Source of the DNA: Acanthosepion esculentum
Lineage: Eukaryota; Mollusca; Cephalopoda; Sepiida; Sepiidae
Assembly: GCA_964036315.1 (NCBI GenBank)
Contig: OZ038478.1
Location: 146,851,758-146,915,757 of the forward strand
DNA length: 64,000 nucleotides
Reading direction: 5' to 3'
Shown here: positions 30,550-42,386 of the stretch, piece by piece
Numbering within the stretch: position 1 is the stretch's first letter
Layout: every line of letters begins with the position of its first letter
Made by a program: the position numbers and the translations under genes
The notes under the pieces: model-generated
What the model was told of the DNA's origin: nothing
The model's input: only the letters and a program-made list of their open reading frames with translations
The model's database searches: none

Positions 30550-31641
30550 ATTTATGTTTAATCTTTTTGTGAAAAATAAAGAACAAAAATTTTTATGAAT
30601 TGCGAATGTGGACAGATATATTGTTGTAAATGTTTAGAAATGTTGAACATATTTTTCAAATAAAAACTTAGCAACCGAGACAACGTTGTTGTAGTGTGTC
30701 CAACATAAATATTATTTTTACCGTTGGAGATACAATCTCCCAAAGGATATTTAAATTTATAAACGATGTTGGTTTTCTGCAACACCTTAGCGAGCGGGGA
30801 AGAGACATTACGAATGATTGTATCAGATATAGTAGATTTAGTGTAGTATATAATTAATTTTATTTTTTTACGAGGATCTCTGGTTGATATATTAGTATTT
30901 ATTAATTTTTTTAGAATATTTTCGTCTTGTTTATAATTAGAATGAATTTGGTTGCGATATAAAGGACTGATATATTTGAAATTAGTTGAAGAAGTATTAT
31001 ATTCTATTTGTTTAGTATAAAGATCTCTGATGGAGAATCTTATGTGTTCATCTGTAATATAGTTAGGGAAGTTATTATTAATTGAGAGTTTGTTTTATAT
31101 TTTTTGTGATTGAATTAATTTCGCAAGGTTTATTATTTTTCTATAATTGCTATTTTATAGTAATTTGGACATTCACTCTTATAGTTAAGGGTAGGGGAAT
31201 TTATGTTGGTAGGTTTTATGTATGTGGAGATAATGAACTTATTATTATTAGAGTTTATCAGTATATCTAGAAAAGGAATTTTGTTGCTAAAAAGTTTATA
31301 TGTAAACTTAAGGACAGAATTACCATGGAATTGTTTTTGGCGTTTGCATATTTCCTCCGTATTCTTGACTAATATATGGATATCATCGACGTATTTTAGG
31401 TAGATGGTGGTTTTTTAAAATTGTTAAATATGTTATTTTTGAGATTAGATATATAGAAATTGCTAAAAGTCGGACCCAGAACTGAACCTGTGGAGACACC
31501 ATTCTGTTGTATATATATGTTATTTTTGTGATCATAGAATGGGATTTCGGTATTGCACGTTAGCAGTAGTTTCCGTAATATACTAGGCCTAATTTTAAGT
31601 ATTTTACCAGAGCTTATATTGCAATTTTTGTTGTTATTCAT
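30550..31641 (-). pseudogene. Penelope-like element: RT palm to GIY-YIG
   Basis: This is the longest PLE copy here. The frame 31,396-31,641 has 'KLLLTCNTEIPFYDHKNNIY' and 'IQQNGVSTGSVLGPTFSNFY', the RT block before the catalytic box. After a frame change, 'TYLKYVDDIHILV' (about 31,370-31,400) gives the catalytic Y-V-D-D, followed by 'FTYKLFSNKIPFLDILI' and a long thumb/linker with few stops. The last frame (30,558-30,785) reads 'VYKFKYPLGDCISNGKNNIY' and 'VGHTTTTLSRLL', the GIY-YIG core with the C-P-L-x-x-C-like start (first Cys is Tyr). The N-terminal part of RT is missing. Related to, but distinct from, 12,200-12,700. Confidence 0.8.
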
Positions 31642-31642
31642 T

Positions 31643-31862
31643 GCTTTTCTCTAGCACTCCTTATTACTGGTTCCCATATTGTATTCATTTCTATGCTTGG
31701 TCGGCTCAGGAGATTTTTGTGGTCTAGCATATGTGTGGATTCCTTAACTTTTCGTATCTTCCAGTGATGCTCTCTGTCTATTATTTCAGACTCATCACAC
31801 AGGGGGCGGTGATCTCCGTTTTCCCTCCATATGTGGTCAGCTATTTCTTACAAAAGTATAAC
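31643..31862 (-). pseudogene. PLE C-terminal tail, inverted copy
   Basis: The minus strand reads 'HIWRENGDHRP', 'SEIIDREHHWKIRKVKESTH' and 'DHKNLLSRPSIEMNTIWEPV', followed by 'IRSAREKQ' and a stop. It is the reverse complement counterpart of 29,996-30,207 over about 210 bp. The two copies bracket the RT-bearing PLE. Confidence 0.7.
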
Positions 31863-33189
31863 TAGAATTTGTCCACAAATGGATGAATTGTTGATATAAT
31901 TCAGCCTCAATTTTATGAACATGAAGGTCATATGACCTAATTATCACACATTCTAGATGAAAGGAAAGGGTTTTATGGTTTTTAAACAACATTAATATCA
32001 TAGAAACAGGACAATTTTATTGTCATGTATTGAATTGCAGTTACCTTTGATTTGAGAAGAATTAATGATTTAGCGTTGTCATGATTAAATATTTAAATTT
32101 CTAGGTTTACTATCTGATATATATCTTTGTTTTTTTATCATTAAGGTTCTTAATATGACATGATATTTCCGGGATTTTAGCACCATTTTGATGTTCTAAT
32201 TCATGAAGATGTCCGTTGAGGTTATTTATTTTTTGTCGTGGTTTTCTTTTTATCTTCTTTTTTTTGCTTTATGCCGAAATGTCCATAGCGTTTTTACTTT
32301 CCAGAATGGATAGTGAATAAAGAATAACCTCCTGAAACTCGGAGGTCTTTAGAAAAGGCGCTCATTTTTACTGCCTTAACGATAAGCCAGTGAAAACTAA
32401 CTAGCAAAGATAATTAAAATCTAGTCATATAGCTATATAGTTCATTATGTGAATTTCGATTCGGCCTAAATTGTTGTTTGCAACAAGTAGTTTATTTTAT
32501 AGTTTTTAATTACCTCAAAAGCTGCCCCCAAAATTCATAATGGCACTACTGTTGTATAGTGTCGTTTTGTGACACATGATCGGTAACCAACTTCCTCTCA
32601 CCTGACTCTTTATTCTACCAAGATATGTAAATAGGTAAAATCCTATTTACCAGTCTCACCTCTCTGAGCCTTTCGTTGTTCTTCTTCAAACTATTTTCTC
32701 CTTTCCCCGGTAATATTTATGTTCTGTTCTTTTTTAATGATCTTGGTCTCCTTTCTTCTTCTTCTTCCGTATCTGAGACACTCACGCAATCATCCATAGG
32801 CTCGTTTTCTATTACATTTTCCTGATTTGAACAACTAATCCTTTGTTTTTGTGGTCCATATATTCCTACATTACAACATCCCCCTCTTCAATTCCAACTC
32901 TCGTTACAAGCAGGTATTTGCAATCTTAGCTGAGAGATGAATTAATTTGGAGAAATTTATCGATCTGACCATAAAAATCTGGGCTAATATTAATTTTAAT
33001 TTGGTGGTTTGGAAGATAGGTCAGTCACAAAGGTCAGAAGGAAAGTGTAATGGCTGATGAAAATATCAATATTTACTAATTAGCATGATCAACATGCCAA
33101 AATGTCTTAATTAGATTCACAGTGAGTGTCATTGAAAGCATGTTCGCTAGATAAACACGGACAGACACAATTCAGAGTATATTATCCAT
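31863..33189. other. No recognisable feature
   Basis: AT-rich, intergenic-like DNA of 1.3 kb. No coding motif, tandem repeat or RNA was recognised. Confidence 0.5.
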
Positions 33190-33700
33190 ACAGCAATGCG
33201 CATCATTTAACTAAAATCGAACCCGGACCGTTACGATATGAAGTAAACGGTCGTCCAGTGCTTTCTGTTGAGAAATCTTCTAGATTCGATGAATGACATA
33301 ATTATGATTATTCAAATCGCCCTAATATAATTTCTATCACTTGTATATCCTTACTTGAACCGGCTTCTAATGCTCGGGATGGAGCGGCTTGGATGGAAGA
33401 CGTACTCGTGGGTGCACAGTCCATTGGACTAAGTAAACTTGGATGAGTTACACGGCGGAATATGTATATCGATTCTTGTTAATTGACCTCTTTGTCACCG
33501 AGGCCCGTTGGTTCAGTGTCTGTGACGCTTGCGTCATATCGTAACGGCTCAGGTTTGATCTTCGGTACTCGATGCCTACTGCAGGTACAGTCCCAAAATT
33601 AGACGAAACTGCCGTTTAGTGCATTCTGTTGAGGATTCTTCTAGACTCGAGGATTATTCAAATATTTTCTATCACATACATATATTTGCATTTTAGTATC
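33190..33700. mobile_element. Pair of SINE-like segments
   Basis: On the plus strand 33,496-33,562 reads 'gaggcccgttggttcagtg' (A-box-like) and 'ggctcaggtttgatcttcgg' (B-box-like). A related segment at 33,215-33,240 shows the B-box reversed ('aaaatcgaacccggacc'). Both are followed on the plus strand by a shared tail, 'gtgctttctgttgagaaatc' in the first and 'gtgcattctgttgaggattc' in the second, so two copies of one repeat with rearranged heads are present. Confidence 0.5.
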
Positions 33701-33942
33701 AGAATATTCACACACCCATATTCCAACTCAAAAATGAGCACGCATGCGCACACAAGAGTTTTCAAGTAACAATACCTTGCGAATCAAGAGCATTAATACC
33801 GATTAGGTCATTAGGATGTATGTGTGTCTGTAACATAAGCACGCATTCACTAATACGCACACATATATGTATGAGTAGGTGTGTAAATATATGCTCTCTT
33901 GCGTACAGACATTTGCCAGTTGGTAAATCCATAATGTAGGTG

Positions 33943-33945
<3 letters not shown>
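33701..33945. other. No recognisable feature
   Basis: CA-rich spacer. Confidence 0.5.
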
Positions 33946-34012
<67 letters not shown>

Positions 34013-34027
34013 GTGTGTGTGTGTGTG
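33946..34027. repeat. (TA)n-(TG)n microsatellite
   Basis: About 65 bp of TA followed by eight TG units. Confidence 0.97.
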
Positions 34028-34386
34028 AAAATTTGAATTCAAGAACTTTTTCAACGAGGTGAGGTACTAATGAAATTGCAATTAAAAATAAAGGTTTTGG
34101 GGCCTAGAAACTTAAGAATTTTTTTCATAGTTGAGAAATTTTAATGAATTTTGACAACTTTATACCAGACTGTTTGTTATTATATTTTTTATATAATTTA
34201 TTTTAAGACTCATTATTAAGTAGAAATAGTTGTGGAAATGCTTGGTTGCAATAACTCTGATGACATCACCAATATCGGACTTAATATTGATTGCCAGCAA
34301 CTTTAGAAATCAATTCATAAAAAATGTGACGACCTGTTATGAAAGTATTTATTTTGAAGATTTTAACTCTACTTCTGCTAGCAACA
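34028..34386. other. No recognisable feature
   Basis: AT-rich spacer. Confidence 0.5.
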
Positions 34387-34447
<61 letters not shown>

Positions 34448-34464
34448 GAGAGAGAGGGGGGGGA
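34387..34464. repeat. (AC)n-(AT)n-(AG)n-poly(G) microsatellite
   Basis: Three dinucleotide tracts follow directly on one another, then a run of eight G. Confidence 0.97.
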
Positions 34465-34589
34465 GAGTAGATAAGTTGGTCAATAAAACAAAGTCAAAGT
34501 AAATGGGATCGATAAAATCAGGACGAAAATCATTCATTATTATTAACTAGGTGACAAAAATGAAACACAGAGATTGAGGTTTTAAGTTC

Positions 34590-34640
34590 GAAATTTTCGA
34601 ACGGGCCTGCGTTCTTCATCTGCGGACGCGAGAAATAAAC
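34590..34640 (-). ncRNA. Hammerhead-like motif, copy 4
   Basis: The minus strand reads 'gcagatgaagaacgcaggcc' then 'cgttcgaaaatttcg'. GAACG pairs perfectly with CGTTC and GAAA follows. The core is CAGAUGA, one base off CUGANGA. As in copy 3, an extra A precedes the stem. Confidence 0.35.
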
Positions 34641-34879
34641 AGAGTGACGGTTGAAACAATCCAAGATTATTTTTTTGACGTGGGTAGAATCCGCTTGTTG
34701 TTGGAATTATTAGAAAAAAACTTTACATTGTTTGGTTTCTCGCGTACGAAAATTAATGTGAAAATAACCTCAGATTTAAAAATTGTGGTTGGAGGTGTGT
34801 ATATGTGAGTAAAATGTTGAATATAGGGGGAAAAGTGTCGTAGCACCTAGATTGGGGGCTGTAATGTTGAAAAGATTTT
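34641..34879. other. No recognisable feature
   Basis: No motif found. Confidence 0.5.
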
Positions 34880-34951
34880 ATTTTTTGTGAGTAAGGATCA
34901 GTGTCGGAACATAGCTAGATTGTCATTAAAAGTAAAATGAAAGAGAAAAAG

Positions 34952-34989
<38 letters not shown>

Positions 34990-35310
34990 TGAAATAGCAC
35001 AAAGAGGGGCAAAGAATTCTTTTAGGAAAATCATTGTTAGAAAATAGGGGTGCGGAAAAATTAACTGAAAAAATAAAATAATAAAACATAATACTAAAAA
35101 TAAAGATAATGATAATATGAAAAGGGGGATTTTAAAAAAAACTCACACATGGCAATAAAAAATAAAATAAAATAAGAGAGAAAAAGGGGGAAGAAATACG
35201 GTAAAAAAAGTTAAAGAATCCTTTTGAAAAATCATTATCAGAAAATGAGCATCACGGAAAAAATAATTTGAAATAAAAACGTAAGAAAAACTAACAATAA
35301 TAATGATAAT
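34880..35310. repeat. Diverged ~202-bp tandem duplication
   Basis: 'aaagaattcttttaggaaaa' at 35,011 recurs as 'aaagaatccttttgaaaaat' at 35,213. It is followed in both by '...aaaaatcatt', a 'gcggaaaaa'-type stretch and 'ataatgataat'. The first copy includes a (GA)n tract at 34,956-34,987. Confidence 0.65.
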
Positions 35311-35335
35311 GACAATATAAGCAAGTGGGGAATGA

Positions 35336-35338
<3 letters not shown>

Positions 35339-35420
<82 letters not shown>
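35339..35420. repeat. (AC)n-(AT)n microsatellite
   Basis: About 28 bp of AC followed by about 54 bp of AT. Confidence 0.97.
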
Positions 35421-35425
<5 letters not shown>

Positions 35426-35582
35426 GAACAGAAAGGGAATGTCCGATCTTGTATGTGTAAGCTTCTTTAAGCTACATCCAGGTGGTCTTGCGTTTTTTTC
35501 TAATAATGTCCACTTTTATATTTACATACGCAATATTCCTTATATTGAGTATTTTAACTCATAATTTTACCATACCTTAAAA

Positions 35583-35585
<3 letters not shown>

Positions 35586-35640
<55 letters not shown>

Positions 35641-35727
35641 CATATATACATATATATATACATATACACACACACCCTCATACAAACACACACAAACAAA
35701 CAAACACACACACACACACACACAGAC

Positions 35728-35798
<71 letters not shown>

Positions 35799-35822
35799 TG
35801 TGTGTGTGTTTGTGTGTGTGTG
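35586..35822. repeat. (TA)n/(CA)n-(TA)n-(TG)n compound microsatellite
   Basis: A TA tract (35,586-35,635) is followed by CA repeats (35,668-35,722), a short TA tract and TG repeats (35,743-35,822). The CA and TG arms are reverse complements around the central TA, so the block can fold back. Confidence 0.93.
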
Positions 35823-36206
35823 GTAAAGAACATGTAATAAAAGGATTCCGTTGTCTGGTTTAGCCATATCACAGGTACCAACTCCTGTGAATGCACCTCT
35901 ACGAGAAAAACCTGCTCGTTACTTGTGCGAGTTTCGTGACAAGATTTCTCAAACGTACACAAGGATAGGAAAGTTTCAAACATAAGGTAACACAGACAAA
36001 CTTTATTTTTTTCTACGTGCCTAAGAGAGGTTGTATAATGAAGCTGGCCTTAAGAATCCCTGACGTGTCCATAGCAGAGCGCATATACACACACGCATAT
36101 ACACACACAAACACATACATATAAATATATCTCAAACTAACGCATTAATATATATATCACGCGCATATATTACACATATACGCACATTTATATATACATT
36201 TCCCGA

Positions 36207-36208
<2 letters not shown>
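35823..36208. other. No recognisable feature
   Basis: The sequence becomes CA-rich towards the right. No coding motif was found. Confidence 0.5.

Positions 36209-36279
<71 letters not shown>
36209..36279. repeat. (AC)n-(AT)n microsatellite
   Basis: A short AC tract followed by about 50 bp of AT. Confidence 0.97.
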
Positions 36280-36281
<2 letters not shown>

Positions 36282-36390
36282 CTAGCCGGTTGCACGTGGA
36301 GGGCATTATGTGTATGGTATTTCTGAAGTATTATGAACACGATAACTACTGAAGATAATTTACGACCGATTTTTTACAAAAAAATGTCTG
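36282..36390 (-). mobile_element. Possible Helitron 3' end
   Basis: Read on the minus strand the segment ends 'ccacgtgcaaccggctag' followed by T inside a TA tract. Helitrons end in CTRR after a short GC-rich hairpin and insert between A and T, so this is a plausible non-autonomous Helitron end. No matching 5' end was identified. Confidence 0.4.
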
Positions 36391-36415
36391 TATATATATA
36401 TATATATATATATAT
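36391..36415. repeat. (TA)n microsatellite
   Basis: A short TA tract of about 12 units. Confidence 0.95.
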
Positions 36416-36419
36416 GCAG

Positions 36420-36618
36420 AAATATAGTCTTAAAGTGTGCTATATTTATGGGGTAAAGTGCTCAATATCAGAGATAGAGCGTGTGTAAATATAAAAGTGG
36501 ACATGGAAGTCAGCACTTAGAGGCGACAGTCTGTTTCATGCTAGTGCAATCGTCTGACGATTGCACTAGCATGAAACAGACTGTCCCCTCTAAGTGCTGA
36601 CTTCCATGTCCATTTTTA

Positions 36619-36624
<6 letters not shown>
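36420..36624 (+). repeat. Repeat R1, copy b, folded into a long hairpin
   Basis: The left part (36,420-36,545) matches R1 copies at 213-330 and 42,062-42,215. From 36,486 to 36,554 it forms one arm of an inverted repeat whose other arm is 36,556-36,624, with a single-base centre at 36,555. Arms are 69 bp with two mismatches by hand count. A (TA)n tract begins immediately after the right arm. Confidence 0.9.
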
Positions 36625-36690
<66 letters not shown>

Positions 36691-37027
36691 TATATATATA
36701 TGTATTGATCGATAGATGTGTGTGTGTGCATGTTTCAGTGCTTATATGTGTGATTATATATGTATGTGTGTGTTTGTGTATAACTGGGTGTGTCCATGTG
36801 TACATCCTTATATATATATATGTGTGTGTATGGGTGTGGTCGTATGTAAATTTATGTGCGTCCATGTTTGTATATGTATGTGTTTGTATATATATGTGTG
36901 TATATATATGTGTGTGTGGCTCTATATATATATGGGCATAAATATGTGTGTGTACATTGTATATATGTATGTGTGTCTATATATGTGAGTATATCGCTCG
37001 CTCCCTCTTTCTATATATATCTATCTA

Positions 37028-37105
<78 letters not shown>

Positions 37106-37130
37106 TATATATATATATTTATTTATTGTA
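36617..37130. repeat. TA/TG-rich microsatellite block
   Basis: A TA tract (36,617-36,700), TGTA/TGTG variants (36,715-36,990) and a second long TA tract (37,030-37,125). Its long open frames are compositional. Confidence 0.93.
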
Positions 37131-37199
37131 AGTTAAAAGAATCGAAAGTTTACAGCTAGTGGAACTATAAAGAATTACAATCACTAATTATTTTCGCTA

Positions 37200-37295
37200 C
37201 CGTACATTTCAGCAGTTATAGTTTCCTCTGGCAGTTTATTCCATAAATATAGCACAACTTAAAACTATAATTCCTTATATATCACTCACACGTAC
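37200..37295 (-). repeat. Repeat R1 fragment, copy d
   Basis: 'cataaatatagcacaactta' and 'aaactataattccttatata' match the 42,165-42,215 part of R1 in the same orientation as that copy. Confidence 0.5.
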
Positions 37296-37306
37296 AAACA
37301 TATATC

Positions 37307-38061
37307 TCTATATATAAATGGCATTCTGTTAGTGTGTATCTGTGTCTGTATGTCTGTCACCTTGTTACCCCATCCTGAGCAAACCGTTCGTCCGATTGGT
37401 ATGAAAATTCACACACAGATCGAAATTTCACGCCATTCGTACTTGACGTCTTCGGATTTTTTGATTTTTCCTCCCATTTGGGAAAAAATCGATAAAACCG
37501 ATAGGTGGTCGAATATTGATAAAACCTATTGATTTCACATTCAAATCGAGTTTACTGAATTTGGCGATGTTTTTCTCAACTTGCTTGGGATTTTGATTCA
37601 TTTTATCGGCTTTAGTCGTGACAGTTACAACCTTTTGCACTATGAGCTCCTATGTGACCAAATAATACCTGAGGAAAATCGATACAATCGATTGGTGTTC
37701 GAGACCCGAGGACGCTCGATGATTGGCACAACCGATTAGCCAACAATACTTCGCATTTGAACCTGCTGTGTACAGCTATGGGACGAAGGTCTCGTTTCTG
37801 CTCTTGTTACGCCGCCATCCCGTTGATACGATAAGCTCCATCAACAAATCATTTCTCCTACCGCAAATCGTTTCTTATGTTTTTGTTTTCCGTTTGTCTG
37901 TTTAACTACATTTTTCCAACTACCATAAACAATTTATTCAGCTGTTTTACTTAAATACTTGCCTTACCGATTCTAGCTCACGCTTTGCGATACTAAGTTA
38001 GACACTGTACTCCTGCAATTGAGCAACACTAATCAACCACTGCTAGCATCACTTTTTCCCC
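37307..38061 (+). mobile_element. Helitron 5' end and leader
   Basis: The segment begins 'tctctatatataaatggcat' and continues with a 'gagcaaaccgttcgtccgat' / 'atgaaaattcacacac' stretch, typical of the 5' ends of animal Helitrons, which start with TC and encode no protein for several hundred bases. The coding part on the right follows directly. Confidence 0.55.
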
Positions 38062-38875
38062 ATGCCGCCAAAAAGAAGGGTACGTCTTAACCTTCGGTCT
38101 GCAAGAGCGTCCGCAATGAGGGCAAGAAGGGCCCGCGAGTCCCAGAAGCAGACTACAATGCGGCCCTCGCAGGTCGCTCAACGGAGCGCCCTCACGCAGG
38201 CCTCGCAGTCACAAGAGGCGCGTTCCACATGCTTGGCTGGGAAAGCTGCCGACAGCCTTCGTTGCGATCAAGGCCCAAGAATGCACAACAGTCGAGAATG
38301 AACTCACAGGCCTCAGAAACCGCCTCTGCATCTCGGGCTTCCGAGACTCATCATCAAAGGCTTGTTCGTAACGTAAGGAACGCTGCTGCCACTGCGAAAT
38401 CAATGGCAATAGAGACACTTGACCGCAGGCGCGCCCGTAAATCTCGGGACGCTGCTGCAACAGCGAGCTCTAGAGCTGCTGAGACACCGCTCCGTAGGTC
38501 TGTGCGAAATGCTACGAATGCTACCACCACCGTCAGGTCGACGGCAGCTGAAACATTCGATCCCAGGCGCGCTGAGACACTGCTCCGTCGATCTGTTCGA
38601 AATGCTAGAAATACTACCACCATTGCCGGATCGAGGGCAGTTGAAACAATTGATCGCAGGCGCTTCCGTCAATCCAGGGACGCTGCTGCAACAGAGACCG
38701 CTAGTCAATTCTGCAACGCCCACAAATGGGCCGCGGAACCTGTCGGTCTATGCTGCTCCTCCGGCAATGTTCAACTGCCACCTCTGCATGAACCACCTAC
38801 CCCGTTGAGAAGACTAATAACCGGCTCCCATTCCAACTCCAGCCACTTCCTTAAAACAATTAGGCAATAAAACAA
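38062..38875 (+). pseudogene. Arg-rich N-terminal repeats of Helitron protein
   Basis: The first frame starts 'MPPKRRVRLNLRSARASAMR'. After a frameshift near 38,230-38,280 the second frame (to 38,870) contains at least five imperfect repeats of about 20-25 residues around 'RRRARKSRDAAATASSRAAE' and 'TPLRRSVRNATNATTTV'. The sequence then reads '...PTPLRRLITGSHSNSSHFLK', which in Helitrons leads into the conserved N-terminal domain. Highly basic repeats at the start are seen in other animal Helitron proteins. GC content is clearly higher than in the flanks. Confidence 0.65.
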
Positions 38876-38927
38876 CTCCTTTTAAATGACCTAATTTGGA
38901 GCTCAGGTGTTTTGAGAAGAGGGTTGG

Positions 38928-39970
38928 ATGCCCACTTTCAAAGTACAGGGGAAGGTATATCACCGCATTGTGTCTCCTCTGCCTGAGGAGAATTCTGTTC
39001 CTAAATTCCTTCAACTGTGCTTTATTGCAGACTACAACCTACAGACCGAAACCTGGATTGGTATTTTGCCGCCGTCGGGAAGTGTTCCTCGCAGGGACGT
39101 CATACTACTACTTCAGGCCATGCTTCACGAGGTTAACAGCTACATCCGCAGTTTCAAATATGCTTTGGAAAATGCTCCCTTTCCTTCCTTCAGCATTTTA
39201 ATTGACACCGACATACTGCCTCATGATGAACACGAACGCCGCTACAATGCTCCTGCGTGAAACAAAGTGGCCGCTATTATACATGGGGAGCAAGGCCGCA
39301 AACGCGATATTGTCCTCAAATCAAGAGGCGGCGCTCTTCGCAGGATTTCAGAGACCCATTGATCATATGACGCATTGCAGTACCCTTTACTTTTCCCTTA
39401 TGGTGACGATGGCTACCACTTCGGCATTCCCCTACATACTCCGGGTGGCCAACCTACAACATCTTCCAAAGCCTTATCGTGCGATGCCTTCTACTCATAC
39501 CGGTTCATGGTTAGGGATGGATTCTTCAACCTGCTTCATAGATGCAGGGAGCTTTTCCATCAGTTTGCGGTTGATATGTCCGCTAAGATGGAATCGGAGA
39601 GGCTGTGTTTTATACGGAATCATCAGAAACACCTGCGCTCAGACTCCTACGTACACTTACGCGACAGCCTTCGAAATGATGCCAATCCCCGCGACCTAGG
39701 GAAGTTGTGCATTCTGCCCTCTACTTACATTGGGGAGTGGGTTACATGCATGAACGCACGCAGGACGCTATGAAATACGTTAGGCAATATGGTCGGCCAG
39801 ACTTATTTATAACGTTTACCTGCAACCCCAAATGGGTTGAGATAACGCGTGACCTCCTACCCGGACAGGATTACACTCACAGACATGACATTACCGCCCG
39901 CATATTACACTTAAAACTGGGAAAACTTATGGACATAATAGTAAAGCGGCAGATTTTCATGCCTCTTAGA
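38928..39970 (+). pseudogene. Helitron-like N-terminal domain
   Basis: Successive frames read 'GKVYHRIVSPLPEENSVPKF', 'LQLCFIADYNLQTET' and 'EVNSYIRSFKYALENAPFPS' (38,928-39,260). Then 'YDALQYPLLFPYGDDGYHFG' (39,367-39,430), the diagnostic L-Q-Y-P-L-L-F-P-x-G-x-x-G-W/Y motif, and 'DAFYSYRFMVRDGFFNLLHR'. A shifted frame gives 'RTQDAMKYVRQYGRPDLFIT' and 'FTCNPKWVEITRDLLPGQ' (39,755-39,880), the R-x-x-D-x-F-I-T-F-T-C-N-P-x-W block. At least four frame changes and stops are present. Confidence 0.85.
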
Positions 39971-40660
39971 TGTGACATGTAGGCTGTTGAGTGGCAAAAA
40001 TGGGGACTACCCCATGCCCACATACTCATTTGGCTTTCTACAAAAATTGACGCCAGTAAAATTGACAGCGTCATTTCTGCCGAAATTCCGGAACCGAATG
40101 AGGACAGGGACGTATTCAAGGCTGTGAGTCCCCACATGGTCCATGGGACATGCAGTCCAGGCTTCGGGGCACCTCCCCGATGTAAAAACGGCGCACCGTG
40201 CTCAAAAGGGCTTCCTAACACATTTGTTGATGAGACGCAAACCGGTGGTGACGGATATCCTTTGTACGTGCGAACGACTCCGACCAGGCGCGGGGGAACG
40301 ATGCAAGTTGAGGGGCACCGTGTTGACAACAGTTGGGTGATCCCGTACTGATTCCTTCTAAAAAATATTCAATGCTCATATAAACGTTGAGTTTTGCAAT
40401 TCCGTCCGCTCCATTAAATACATATGTAAGTACGTTAACAAGGGCAGCGATGCCACCATGTTTAGCGTTAAGACGGACAACTGCCGAGACGGAGTTTCGC
40501 AGTACTTGGCTGGGCAGTACCTCAGCAGCAATGAGTCTTTTTGGCGCGTTTTCGGCTTCCCAATTCACCAGAGGCATCCAGCAAACATACAGCTGGCAGT
40601 GCACTTATAGAACAGACAGTGGATTTGCTTCACTGAAAGAACTGCTGGTGATACTTTAGG
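39971..40660 (+). pseudogene. Helitron Rep (HUH nuclease) region
   Basis: Rep cuts and joins single DNA strands during rolling-circle transposition. After a stop, the frame reads 'VEWQKWGLPHAHILIWLSTK' (about 39,987-40,046), whose H-A-H is the HUH metal-binding motif. 'VFKAVSPHMVHG' and 'VDNSWVIPY' follow. Another frame has 'FCNSVRSIKYICKYVNKGSD' (40,395-40,455), holding the two catalytic tyrosines as Y-x-x-x-Y in K-Y-x-x-K-Y-x-x-K-G, then 'YLSSNESFWRVFGFPIHQRH'. The helicase half, normally about 1,000 residues, is missing. Confidence 0.85.
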
Positions 40661-41787
40661 CTCATACTGTAATGCGCTAAGGCAAAACGTACTTGCGCTA
40701 CTGTGTGCACTACCCACTACTTTAGACTCAACACCGATTCATACAATCGCATGCGCACACGGGGTTGGAGGTGTAGAGTTGAGCGGGGCCACACAATTCA
40801 GGGAATTTAGAGGAGTATTCGATGATGTCAGCGACGCGTCGATGTTGACACAACGGTTGGCACTTTCAGTTGAGATGCACAATTCCCCCCACTACAATCT
40901 GCAGCTACTTCAAGCGTCGATTTCAATAGGCTGAAACCTGAGTACTGGCCAGTCGGTAATATGTTCTGAGTATTTGGCTTAATTATTGAGCAAGCGTCTA
41001 TTATGAAGAGCGGTTTCTGTGGGTGCTTCATTGTACCTCTGTCTACCAGTAACTTCGACGGTACAACATTTCAAACTTTACGGAATGTCAAATGCTGCGT
41101 TGCAAGCTCCATTCCTTTACTGCGTTTTTCGCAAAACCGTAACATCCGCAGTAAAACCGACAACAACAGCTACTCCCAGTACTTCCAATTCACAAACCAT
41201 TGCGCTTAACACAATTATTCACCCTACATGCAGCAGTGATGTATTACCGAGTATGTGTGGGTAACCACGTGCGTTCGTCCGCTCGGTTTCCGGGCGTGTA
41301 GGGAAGGGTTCTAACCATAGGAAATGAAGTCAAATCATTCTCGGTTCAATAAATGGACACTCCAGACTTATGCCAAAAAAAGGAATGGACACAAGTTCAC
41401 CACTAGGTCAAGAGCTTTCCAAAAAGACTAAGCAAGCCGTACTTAAGTAGGGTCGGGTAGGTGAACGTATGCAAACTGGAGTAGAGCAGCTTTGCCGACC
41501 ACCGACGCCGATATGTTAAGCGAGTCCTACGGTGAAAACGCAAACCACTATTTTACATTGCCAGAATTAAAAATCATGACCGATTATAAACGGATGGCAG
41601 TCTTCGGGAAAGGACGGAGCAGCAACACAGCAGCCACCTATTGAAACCAGTTGCCCTTGATCTCATTGTTTTTCTTCTACCAGTGAGATTTCCGGCCTAT
41701 CAGTGACCTCAACAACTGCGGATACGTGCATAAGTTCAATAATTCAATCCCCAAAGCAATCTAACTACATAAAACACCGAGCATTGC

Positions 41788-41792
<5 letters not shown>
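40661..41792. other. Unassigned, probably Helitron remnant
   Basis: GC content stays close to that of the Helitron until about 41,700. A frame at 41,019-41,264 (Thr/Ser-rich end) shows nothing I can name. No helicase motif and no clear CTRR end were found. Confidence 0.4.
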
Positions 41793-42215
<423 letters not shown>

Positions 42216-42329
42216 CTGACACACACACACGGACACACACACGCAATCATATGTATATGTATATATGTACATATATGTATTATACCCAAATATATCTATC
42301 TATTACACATTTATATCTTCACATATCTC

Positions 42330-42386
<57 letters not shown>

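Noticed and set aside
38354..38723. Minus-strand frames opposite the Helitron N-terminus
   Set aside because: They are shadows of the GC-rich, repeat-structured plus-strand coding region.
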